Positions 1-5,983 of a stretch of 7,532 bases of DNA are shown here, in pieces. How positions within the stretch are numbered: the first letter of the stretch is position 1; every line of letters starts with the position of its first letter. The translations under genes were made by a program, and so were the position numbers. Location of the stretch: positions 1-7,532 of the forward strand of contig CACZTA010000338.1 in NCBI GenBank assembly GCA_902783935.1, read 5' to 3'. Source of the DNA: an uncultured Lachnospiraceae bacterium. GTDB lineage: Bacteria; Bacillota; Clostridia; Lachnospirales; Lachnospiraceae. The notes below the pieces were generated by a model. The model had not been told where the DNA came from and made no database searches. It was given only the letters and a program-made list of their open reading frames with translations.

Positions 1-1
1 C

Positions 2-214
2 GATGAATTCCAACTGAACAGCTCCCGTAAAATAAATATCTGGAAAAAGTATAAGAACCATGTCCGCCGAATGCAAGCAGAAAAGAGCGGGGGAGAGCCG
101 GGGAGGATGGTTCTGAGCGGTTCTTTTTATGGTATTTGCGGGCGGTATGGGGTATGCTTGATTTGCGGAATCAGGATTCATGGGGTGAAAACAGACAGGG
201 CAGGAGGACAGTGA
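2..214 (+). CDS. Possible 3' end of an upstream gene (doubtful)
   Basis: One forward frame is open from the left edge for 70 codons and ends at TGA 212-214, which overlaps the next gene's ATG as TGATG. That overlap is typical of translationally coupled genes. The first part of the translation (with IWKKYKN and HVRRMQAEKSGG) is basic and protein-like. The second part is rich in Gly and Cys and looks less like a real protein. No family is recognised. About 70 open codons can arise by chance at this base composition, and a terminator-like hairpin lies inside the frame, so this may equally be non-coding leader DNA. No other gene is visible in 1-213. Confidence 0.25.
   Translation, partial: DEFQLNSSRKINIWKKYKNHVRRMQAEKSGGEPGRMVLSGSFYGICGRYGVCLICGIRIHGVKTDRAGGQ
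94..131 (+). terminator. Weak terminator-like hairpin
   Basis: AGAGCCG (94-100) can pair with CGGTTCT (118-124) with one G-U pair across a 17-nt loop, and a T-rich run (TTTTTAT, 125-131) follows. It could end a transcript coming from the left. The loop is large and the stem short. AAGAACC at 53-59 could compete for the same 3' arm (119-125). Treat it as a candidate only. Confidence 0.2.
202..207 (+). promoter_or_regulatory. RBS of the HEAT/LRV-repeat gene
   Basis: A perfect AGGAGG sits six bases before ATG 214. This fixes the start at 214 rather than at upstream in-frame alternatives such as TTG 136, which lacks an RBS. An in-frame GTG at 211 is too close to the RBS. Confidence 0.85.
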
Positions 215-2016
215 TGAAAGAGAAACCGTTTTATATGGAAGAGCAGCTGAGCCGGGACGACCTGAGAAGGGCAGGCAGGGAATTCGCGTCCCTGAGTCAG
301 GAGCTTCTGAAGGAAGCGGCTCTTTATGCGCCCAACAAAGATATCCGGTGGGGGGCGGTGAGCTGCCTGAAAGATCAGGAACTGCTGGCCTCGATAGCCG
401 TCCGGGACAGTGTTCAGGTTGTCTGCAGGGAGGCAGTGGACACGATGACGGACGAGTCCCTCCTTGCGCGGGTCGCCGTCTGTTCAGATGATCCGTATAT
501 TCAGGCAAGAGCTTTCGGAAGACTGAAATCGCCTTCCTGGCAGGAAAAGGTGATTCTGGAACAGGAAAGCGTCTGTGTAAATAAAGAATATATAGAAGGA
601 CTGGAAGACCAGCGTCTCCTTGCGCGGATCGCGGCGAACGGAGAGGAGGCCCTGAACCGCGAGAAGGCGGTCGAAAAACTTGTGGATCAGGAGCTCCTTC
701 GGGAGATTGCGGTGAAGGATGCCGTTCCGGGCGTCCGCAACGCCTGCGTCATGAAAATCGAAGACCAGGCTTTTCTGGTGAGAATAGCCGCGGATGACTC
801 TGATGAATTTGTCCGGAGAGCCGCATTTACAAGATTGACGGATCCGGACCTCAGGCGGAAGGTTATTCTTGAGAATTCCGTTTTTTCCGTGCCGGACGAG
901 TACGTTGAAGCGCTTGATGATCCTGTCCTCATCGCGCGGATCGCGCGTTTTGACCAGGCATTATTCGGAAATGCCAGGATCCTCGCCCTGAAAAAAACAT
1001 TTGATCAGGAAGTGCTCGCGGATATTGCCCGGAAAGACAGCTCCGGGGATATCCGTGAAGCGGCGGTGAAGAACCTTACGGATCAGGCAGTTCTCGGGAC
1101 GCTTGTGCTTTGTGACCCGAAAGAAAATGTCAGGATCAGCGCGCTGAAAAACCTCACGGATCAGATCGTGCTGGAGGAAGCCGTAAGGCACGACCGCGAC
1201 TGGCATGTCCGCTGGTACGCGGCGGAAAAGCTTGAGAACGACACGAAGCTATTCGAGGCGGCGATGACGGATCCGGTTTTAAAGGTCCGCGCGGCAGCAG
1301 TCGGAAAACTGAACAGCCTGCCGCTGCTCACCAAGGCAGCGGAGGAGAATTCCGAAGACGGTATACGCATCGCTGCGGTGGAGAAGATCAGCGACGAGGA
1401 CACGCTGTTTCATCTTGCAATGAATAATTCCTGCGCGGATGTCTGTACACTGGCAGCGGGAAAAATAGAAAACCAGACGCTTCTGGCGGAAATTGCGAAA
1501 GGATGTAAAGAGAAGAGCGCCCGTGAAAAGGCCTTTGAGAAGCTGTCGGATCCGGCTCTCAGGCGAATGGTCATACGCGAAGGATTTGAGATTACCGTTA
1601 CGGCGGAGTTCATTGAAAAGGAGCAGGACCCGGAGATCCTGGCAGAAATCGCCCTGAAGGATTCGGACGAAAAGAACCGCGCGGCCGCGCTCCGCAGAAC
1701 AGATGACCAGTCCGTACTGGCGTTCGCTGCCCTGCATGATTCCGGTGAAGAGGTCCGGATCCTGGCGGCGGAGCGGCTGGAAGACCCGGAAACGCTGGCC
1801 AGGATAGTTATAACAGACGAAAGATGGACCGTCCGCCGCACCGCCGTCCTGAAGGTGACGGATGAATCCGTTCTGGCTCAGGCTGCCACGAAGGATCCGG
1901 ACTGGCATGTCCGGGAAGCCGCAGTGAAAAACATCAGCGACAGGGATCTTCTGATCGCTGTCGCTGAGGATGACCCCTACTGGCGCGTCAGAGACGCGGC
2001 GGAAGAGAAGCTGTAG
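214..2016 (+). CDS. HEAT/LRV-like tandem-repeat solenoid protein, 600 aa
   Basis: The product is a cytoplasmic all-helical solenoid with no signal peptide, membrane segment or catalytic motif. After a 27-residue start (MKEKPFYMEEQ...) the rest is 22 back-to-back repeats of 26 residues. The consensus is roughly D-Q-x-L-L-A-x-I-A, then a D near position 12, then V-R-x-x-A-V-x-K-L-T. Only repeat 9 (28 aa) and the last (25 aa) differ in length. Repeats with WHVR (12, 21) and WRVR (22) resemble PBS-lyase HEAT-like and leucine-rich-repeat-variant (LRV) units; those families are known as protein-binding scaffolds. The start is chosen from AGGAGG six bases upstream and the TGATG overlap. No promoter is obvious directly upstream, so transcription may come from the left. 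The gene converges on the kinase gene, 10 bp away stop to stop. Its binding partner and role are unknown; a scaffold or adaptor role is inferred from architecture only. Confidence 0.9.
   Translation: MKEKPFYMEEQLSRDDLRRAGREFASLSQELLKEAALYAPNKDIRWGAVSCLKDQELLASIAVRDSVQVVCREAVDTMTDESLLARVAVCSDDPYIQARAFGRLKSPSWQEKVILEQESVCVNKEYIEGLEDQRLLARIAANGEEALNREKAVEKLVDQELLREIAVKDAVPGVRNACVMKIEDQAFLVRIAADDSDEFVRRAAFTRLTDPDLRRKVILENSVFSVPDEYVEALDDPVLIARIARFDQALFGNARILALKKTFDQEVLADIARKDSSGDIREAAVKNLTDQAVLGTLVLCDPKENVRISALKNLTDQIVLEEAVRHDRDWHVRWYAAEKLENDTKLFEAAMTDPVLKVRAAAVGKLNSLPLLTKAAEENSEDGIRIAAVEKISDEDTLFHLAMNNSCADVCTLAAGKIENQTLLAEIAKGCKEKSAREKAFEKLSDPALRRMVIREGFEITVTAEFIEKEQDPEILAEIALKDSDEKNRAAALRRTDDQSVLAFAALHDSGEEVRILAAERLEDPETLARIVITDERWTVRRTAVLKVTDESVLAQAATKDPDWHVREAAVKNISDRDLLIAVAEDDPYWRVRDAAEEKL
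295..2013 (+). repeat. 22 tandem 78-bp coding repeats
   Basis: The coding sequence is periodic at 78 bp (26 codons) from residue 28 to residue 600. Conservation is mainly at protein level: codons for Asp-Gln/Pro/Glu at the repeat start, Leu-Leu, Ile-Ala, Arg and Ala recur, but the DNA copies have diverged. This points to an old expansion rather than recent slippage. Short near-identical DNA stretches remain, such as the ACTGGCATGTCCG encoding DWHVR in repeats 12 and 21. Repeats 4 (529-606), 8 (841-918) and 17 (1549-1626) form a distinct subtype. Confidence 0.9.
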
Positions 2017-2026
2017 GGAACAGGTG

Positions 2027-5000
2027 TCAGGTTTCGAATTCCCAGTACACGGAGAGGGAGGGACGGTTGTCTCTGTCCGAAATCAGGAAGACGCCGTCGG
2101 AGGAGAATCTTCCGGGGTAGCGGGTGATGAGATTCTCCGAGCCTTTCCAGAGGCAGTTCCCGTCATCGGTACGGAAAAGCATAAACGTGCGAAGGTCTTT
2201 GCACCTTTCGGGGAATGACATCCTTAAGAGTACAAACCCAGCATCAGGCGTCATGCTGGTATGGAATAATTCTCCGTCGCTGCTTAAAAATGCCCGTCGC
2301 TCTCCGGTCATGACATCCCACAGGATCAGCGTAAAGCGGTATTCTCTCGGAAACTGGCCGTTATGTTCTTCCACCACGAGAAGCACCTTGCTTCCGTCTG
2401 CCGAGAACTGCATATGTTTAAACTGCGCCGTTTCGGAAAACGACATTTCCTCTGTCGTGACGGTTTCTGCCGGTCTGCTGTCCGCATAGCAGACCGTTAT
2501 TTTATTCCGCTCATGAATCCAGACGCTCTTTCCGTCCGGGGAAACGAAGCGCTTCCCGTCGTACCGGTGGAGGTTTTTCACAGCGGCCATTTTCCCGTTC
2601 AGAGTATCCAGCAGCATAAATGCCGGCGTTTCGAAATTAAACGATGACCGGCTGAAAGAGACGAGCACGTACCGGGCGTTCCGGTCAGCAGCCTCGATTC
2701 TTTGGGGACGTCCCAGTACAAGCGGCGTCTTAAACTCTTTCACGGAGAGGAGCTGTTCATCTTTTCCGTAGCTCTCCAGCATCACTTTTCTCTCGTTTTT
2801 GTCACTGTCAATGAATACCAGATAGAAGAGAGCGCTGCCGGCATCTGTGTGGACGATGGCCTTACTGTAGATTTTTCTTTTCAGCAGGGACCTTTTCCAG
2901 GAGTATTCAAAATCAACGCCGGGCTCTTCGCGTTCCATTTCCTGGATGCTCCGGATCCCTGCGGGCTTCAGATGACGCAGGAGACGGGCGTTGACTGCCT
3001 CGAGGGTTCTCCGCACCTGCGGTCCTTCCATCATCGGGATGCCTCTGAGCTGATTGTAGACGGACAGCAGTCCGGGAATATCCGCTTCTTCCTCAGGAAC
3101 GGACAGGAGAGCGCCGGCTTCATCAAGCAGCCGGCCGGCATCGGATACCGCCCGGGCGGAAGCAGGAAATGAGACGCGGTAGGTCATGGCATTTCCGTCC
3201 ATACCGGTCTTCGGAAGCGGTACTACATACCACTCGGGACGAACCGGAACGTCTCCGTCATTTCCCAGAAAATACAGGATAACGCGGCGGTTCTCATAGT
3301 CTGTCAGCATATACGGATAAGGATCTTTCATCACTTCAAATTCAGGCGGGGGCAGTACGGCAGTCGTGCTGATGATCCTGCCCGTGGACATTTCATACGC
3401 GTACAGATACTGACCGATCGCAGCCGAACGGGGGATCTGGCCGAGAAAAACGAAGACGTCATGGTCCGGGTCCTGACGATTTGCGGTCCAGGGAGTATCG
3501 ATTGCTGCCAGATGGAGCTCCCTGTCCTCCTGTTTGTAGAAGTCCAGCTTCAGGCCCGGCCTGCCTTCCCAGAAAACGCTTTTTCCCTCTGCGTTCCGGA
3601 ACGCGCCGAAATGTTTATAGCTGTCGTATTCCTTATCCGGCAGCCAGGAGAGATATTTTCCGGCGGCGAAATCATAGAACTGTTTTTTCAGGCCGCCGGA
3701 AGCATTGCTGACCAGCACGGCGCAGCCGTCGTCCATACAGAAAACGTCTCCTTTGTTTCCCAGGTAAGCAGCGCGGGAACCGTCAGAGTAATTCTGGATT
3801 GTTGTGTAAACGAGTCCCTCGGGCGGTCTGTTTGAAGCGACGAAACAGGAGCTGTTTTCCGGATAGTGGGAGCAGGTCTGAAGGTGACGGACCCGGTGAT
3901 TATCGGCGCTGATGTAACTGTGATCAAAGATATACGCCATGTCATTGAATTCCGCGAGCGTTTTCTGGCGGCGCGTATCCCAGAGGAAGGTGTTTTTATG
4001 GTATGTCAGCATCCGGTCCGCGTTTTGGGCGAGGACCGGATAATTGATCCGGTCGGATTTCATTTTAAGGGAAACTCCGGCGTCGGGGATTGTTTCAAGA
4101 AGTTTTCCGGTTTCCAGATCGTACCGGAGAATGACAAACGCTCTTTTTTCCGTCTCTTCCATGACAAAAGAAAGAATGCTGCCGTCGATCCGGGCGGACT
4201 TTATGATCATGCGCTCCGTGCCGGGCAGCTCCCCGGTTACAGGTGAGGGGTATTTCAGTGAAAACTGTTCGCTTCCTCTTTCTGTATAGAATTCGGACAG
4301 CACTTCCCTGCGCGTGAATTCATCCTCTATTTCGCTCAGGCGGTCCCTGAGCTGGACGTCGTTTTTCCTCCCGAGTCTCCACTCGTAGATACCCCGGTTC
4401 ACGATGGAATCGACGTGCCGGTTGTCTGTTTTCAGGGCTCTTTCCCAGTATTCTTCCGCCAGCTCGGGCTTTCCGAGGTCCAGATAGGAGAGCGCTTTAT
4501 TGTTCAGCGCCTCCACGGAATCCGCGCCGGCCGGATAGAGCGGACGCGGGTAGGGATGCCCGAATACCTCCTCGTAAACGGACGTCAGCTTTTTGTCCGT
4601 CACCGGATGTGTCCCTGTTTTTCCGGCAGAGAGACACTCCAGCAGCAGTCCGCGGATCTTTTCCGGGACGCGGACCGGGCACCTGTCAAAGTATTCCGCG
4701 GCATGATCTGCCGCGTCCGGACCTGTTTCCCAGAAACGCTGTTGTCCATACATTTCCAGTACGGTCAGGGCCCAGGCATACATATCCATCCATGGCTCTG
4801 CCGGCCCGCCATTGATCTGTTCAGCCGGGCAGTAGGCCAGCGTGTAGCCTGTGGACAGGGCTTCACTTCCGTCCGTAATAGCGGAGGCGGCTTTCGCGAG
4901 ACCGAAATCCGCGATTTTCGCCTTCCATCTTCTCGTGAGCAGCAGATTTCCGGGCTTCATGTCCTGATGGACCAGCCCTCTTCCGTGCGCGTAAAGAAGC

Positions 5001-5536
5001 CCGCGCGCTGCCTGCACGGCAATATCGAAAATCCGCTCCTCAACCTCCTCATCGGTCCCGCTATACAGGGATTTGTCGCTGATCCGGTCCCTGAGGCTGC
5101 CGCCCGTCATCCATTCCGAAAAAATGGCGGGAACGCCGCCGGTATCGCGGACATAATAACAGGAGACGATTTCGGGGTGCAGTCCGAGATCGATCCAGTT
5201 TTCGCATTCCTTAATGAATTCTTCTTTCCGTCTGCTTCCCGCTTCCTGAAAGAAACGCGGCTGCGGACGCTTCATGGCAAGGTTCTTGCCCCAGCTTTCA
5301 TGGCGCACCCGCCATACGCTGCCCATGCCGCCGTTGATGACATCCGACGTGACGACATAGGTGTCGAGAATAATATCCCCCTGCCCTATGCGCTCATTGG
5401 AAATCGTCTCCGTTTCCCCGGAGTTTTTGATGCGCCGGGCAGCTTCTTCCAGACTGGCGGCGGTTATGGACATTTCTTCGGTCAGATTATTCTTGCTGAC
5501 GGAATTACTGATGCTGTCAGTCGATATACTATTCAT
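2027..5536 (-). CDS. Hanks-type Ser/Thr protein kinase with TPR and beta-propeller-like regions, 1169 aa
   Basis: It would transfer the ATP gamma-phosphate to Ser/Thr on protein targets. A Ser/Thr-rich tail (1-50) precedes the kinase domain (about 55-325): glycine loop NGGMGSV (68-74), ATP lysine K89 in LAMK, probable helix-C Glu E110, HQDMKPGN (190-197, catalytic D192), DFG (210-212), and CPAEQ (236-240) replacing the usual APEQ. HQD for HRD, with the LGLHPEIVSCYYV stretch (117-129), resembles a known bacterial branch often linked to TPRs. One clear TPR covers 340-373, with a partial second to about 393. Residues 430-1169 have beta-rich blades with WD40-like ends (YDLETGK 472, FLWD 517, LWDVMTGE 1072). 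A helical linker near 793-870 suggests two propellers. There is no transmembrane or PASTA segment, so the kinase is probably cytoplasmic. AAAGGAG ten bases upstream supports the start. Targets are unknown; no phosphatase or FHA gene is visible here. Confidence 0.92.
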   Translation of the reverse strand: MNSISTDSISNSVSKNNLTEEMSITAASLEEAARRIKNSGETETISNERIGQGDIILDTYVVTSDVINGGMGSVWRVRHESWGKNLAMKRPQPRFFQEAGSRRKEEFIKECENWIDLGLHPEIVSCYYVRDTGGVPAIFSEWMTGGSLRDRISDKSLYSGTDEEVEERIFDIAVQAARGLLYAHGRGLVHQDMKPGNLLLTRRWKAKIADFGLAKAASAITDGSEALSTGYTLAYCPAEQINGGPAEPWMDMYAWALTVLEMYGQQRFWETGPDAADHAAEYFDRCPVRVPEKIRGLLLECLSAGKTGTHPVTDKKLTSVYEEVFGHPYPRPLYPAGADSVEALNNKALSYLDLGKPELAEEYWERALKTDNRHVDSIVNRGIYEWRLGRKNDVQLRDRLSEIEDEFTRREVLSEFYTERGSEQFSLKYPSPVTGELPGTERMIIKSARIDGSILSFVMEETEKRAFVILRYDLETGKLLETIPDAGVSLKMKSDRINYPVLAQNADRMLTYHKNTFLWDTRRQKTLAEFNDMAYIFDHSYISADNHRVRHLQTCSHYPENSSCFVASNRPPEGLVYTTIQNYSDGSRAAYLGNKGDVFCMDDGCAVLVSNASGGLKKQFYDFAAGKYLSWLPDKEYDSYKHFGAFRNAEGKSVFWEGRPGLKLDFYKQEDRELHLAAIDTPWTANRQDPDHDVFVFLGQIPRSAAIGQYLYAYEMSTGRIISTTAVLPPPEFEVMKDPYPYMLTDYENRRVILYFLGNDGDVPVRPEWYVVPLPKTGMDGNAMTYRVSFPASARAVSDAGRLLDEAGALLSVPEEEADIPGLLSVYNQLRGIPMMEGPQVRRTLEAVNARLLRHLKPAGIRSIQEMEREEPGVDFEYSWKRSLLKRKIYSKAIVHTDAGSALFYLVFIDSDKNERKVMLESYGKDEQLLSVKEFKTPLVLGRPQRIEAADRNARYVLVSFSRSSFNFETPAFMLLDTLNGKMAAVKNLHRYDGKRFVSPDGKSVWIHERNKITVCYADSRPAETVTTEEMSFSETAQFKHMQFSADGSKVLLVVEEHNGQFPREYRFTLILWDVMTGERRAFLSSDGELFHTSMTPDAGFVLLRMSFPERCKDLRTFMLFRTDDGNCLWKGSENLITRYPGRFSSDGVFLISDRDNRPSLSVYWEFET

Positions 5537-5546
5537 ATCTTTGAAA

Positions 5547-5553
5547 CTCCTTT
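5547..5553 (-). promoter_or_regulatory. RBS of the kinase gene
   Basis: On the minus strand AAAGGAG lies ten bases before ATG 5536-5534. It supports the full-length N-terminus including the Ser/Thr-rich tail, rather than an internal start. Confidence 0.75.
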
Positions 5554-5585
5554 GAGGACATCAACTATATAAAGAGCATAGGATA

Positions 5586-5614
5586 CTTATACGCCATGAG
5601 TCAATAGCTGTGAA
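5586..5614 (-). promoter_or_regulatory. Candidate sigma-A promoter for the kinase gene
   Basis: Read on the minus strand, TTCACA (5614-5609) and TATAAG (5591-5586) are separated by 17 bp, and each matches the consensus at five of six positions. The predicted transcript would begin near 5579, giving a leader of about 43 nt. A second overlapping candidate is TTGACT (5604-5599) with TATGCT (5580-5575) at 18-bp spacing. Either would serve the kinase alone. Confidence 0.45.
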
Positions 5615-5616
5615 TT

Positions 5617-5642
5617 CCTGCAGGACTGTCTGTGCCTGCAGG
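5617..5642. repeat. Twin CCTGCAGG palindromes, operator-like
   Basis: The 8-bp palindrome CCTGCAGG occurs at 5617-5624 and again at 5635-5642, 18 bp centre to centre, which is just under two helical turns. A further half-like GCAGG follows at 5643-5647. The first copy lies 2 bp upstream of the candidate kinase -35 box. In RNA the two copies could pair around a 10-nt loop, but no T-run follows on either strand, so it is not an intrinsic terminator. An operator for a dimeric regulator is a reasonable inference. Confidence 0.4.
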
Positions 5643-5692
5643 GCAGGAAGAATTGAAGTTTTGAAGAAAATGACGAAAAACCATTCTTTAAT

Positions 5693-5706
5693 TGTCTGAA
5701 AAGACA
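5693..5706. repeat. Short inverted repeat TGTCT-GAAA-AGACA
   Basis: A 5-bp inverted repeat around a GAAA tetraloop lies 21 bp upstream of the -35 box at 5728. It could be a regulator half-site pair or chance. There is no T-tract in either direction. Confidence 0.2.
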
Positions 5707-5727
5707 GCAATATAGCCAAAAATTTTA

Positions 5728-5756
5728 TTGACAAATGTGAAAATCCGAAGTAAAAT
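5728..5756 (+). promoter_or_regulatory. Strong sigma-A promoter, rightward
   Basis: A perfect TTGACA (5728-5733) is followed after exactly 17 bp by TAAAAT (5751-5756, five of six matches), in AT-rich DNA. Transcription would start near 5763. It drives the leader with the small ORF and, if the terminator at 5903-5932 is read through, the sugar-kinase gene. Confidence 0.8.
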
Positions 5757-5786
5757 TACTGTGGGTCTCTGACAACCCTTTTAAAG

Positions 5787-5793
5787 AAAGGAG
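5787..5793 (+). promoter_or_regulatory. RBS-like AAAGGAG in the leader
   Basis: A strong AAAGGAG stands alone in the leader. Eight bases downstream is TTG 5802, which opens a frame of only four codons ending in TGA 5814-5816. That TGA overlaps the ATG at 5813 as ATGA. The ATG itself is 19 bases from the RBS, too far for direct use. Either translation is coupled through the tiny frame, or the motif is a relic. Confidence 0.4.
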
Positions 5794-5801
5794 CCGCGTA
5801 T

Positions 5802-5817
5802 TTGAAAACGGCATGAA
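5802..5817 (+). promoter_or_regulatory. Candidate catabolite-response (cre) site
   Basis: TTGAAAACGGCATGAA matches the Firmicutes CcpA cre consensus WTGNAARCGNWWWCAW at 14 of 16 positions. The misses are C for W at position 11 and G for C at position 14. It sits about 40 bp downstream of the predicted transcription start, where bound CcpA blocks elongation in known cases. Its position before a sugar-kinase gene fits carbon catabolite repression. The loss of one conserved C weakens the call. Confidence 0.3.
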
Positions 5818-5881
5818 GGCATTTACCGATGAGCAGCTTCGGTTTTTGATAGTATTAAAAATAAGGCCGGTTGAAAAATAA
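5813..5881 (+). CDS. Possible small leader ORF, 22 aa
   Basis: An ATG opens 22 codons (MKAFTDEQLRFLIVLKIRPV, then EK) ending in TAA. It sits between a strong promoter (5728-5756) and an intrinsic terminator (5903-5932), so it would be the only peptide of that short transcript. The peptide is amphipathic and has no run of a single amino acid, so it does not look like a classic amino-acid attenuation leader. Its RBS is 19 bases away, though a four-codon frame from TTG 5802 overlaps its ATG and could feed ribosomes to it. It matches no family I know and may not be translated. Confidence 0.25.
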   Translation: MKAFTDEQLRFLIVLKIRPVEK

Positions 5882-5887
5882 GACCGG
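5857..5887 (+). repeat. 14-nt direct repeat, 17-bp period
   Basis: AAAAATAAGGCCGG (5857-5870) and AAAAATAAGACCGG (5874-5887) are identical at 13 of 14 positions and offset by 17 bp. The ends of the two copies can also pair as CCGGT/ACCGG (5867-5871 with 5883-5887), a weak hairpin just before the terminator. It overlaps the end of the small ORF. It could be a recent duplication or part of an RNA switch. Confidence 0.5.
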
Positions 5888-5902
5888 GGGAACGGAGTGG
5901 GT

Positions 5903-5932
5903 GCGGAGTAGCGCTTCCGCTCCGCTTTCTTT
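5903..5932 (+). terminator. Intrinsic terminator or attenuator before the sugar kinase
   Basis: GCGGAG (5903-5908) pairs with CTCCGC (5920-5925). An inner CG/CG pair closes a CTTC loop (5914-5917) with a small bulge, and TTTCTTT (5926-5932) follows. It lies about 50 bp upstream of the sugar-kinase start and downstream of the promoter at 5728. It therefore either ends a separate short transcript or acts as an attenuator of the operon. Confidence 0.6.
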
Positions 5933-5983
5933 ATAGGGCTGTGCGGATCCTTATTAATTTATAACCGGAGAAAGTGTGCTGCA

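Noticed and set aside
136..213. An N-terminal extension of the repeat protein from TTG 136
   Set aside because: There is no RBS before it, the 26 extra residues do not fit the repeat pattern, and a perfect AGGAGG stands at the right distance before ATG 214.
1279..1908. A 209-codon open frame on the minus strand within the repeat gene
   Set aside because: It is also in register opposite the real gene, and the plus-strand frame has a clear 26-residue periodicity with an RBS.
295..2013. The 78-bp periodic DNA as a CRISPR-like array or DNA satellite
   Set aside because: There are no spacers and no constant repeat sequence; the periodicity is a protein repeat within one intact reading frame.
4415..5572. 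A 385-codon open frame on the plus strand, antisense to the kinase N-terminal part
   Set aside because: It runs codon-in-register opposite the kinase gene, so its length only reflects the rarity of TTA, CTA and TCA codons in the kinase. Its translation shows no family motif, while the kinase frame has all catalytic motifs.
5617..5642. The CCTGCAGG pair as an intrinsic terminator
   Set aside because: The hairpin would be stable, but no T-run follows on either strand.
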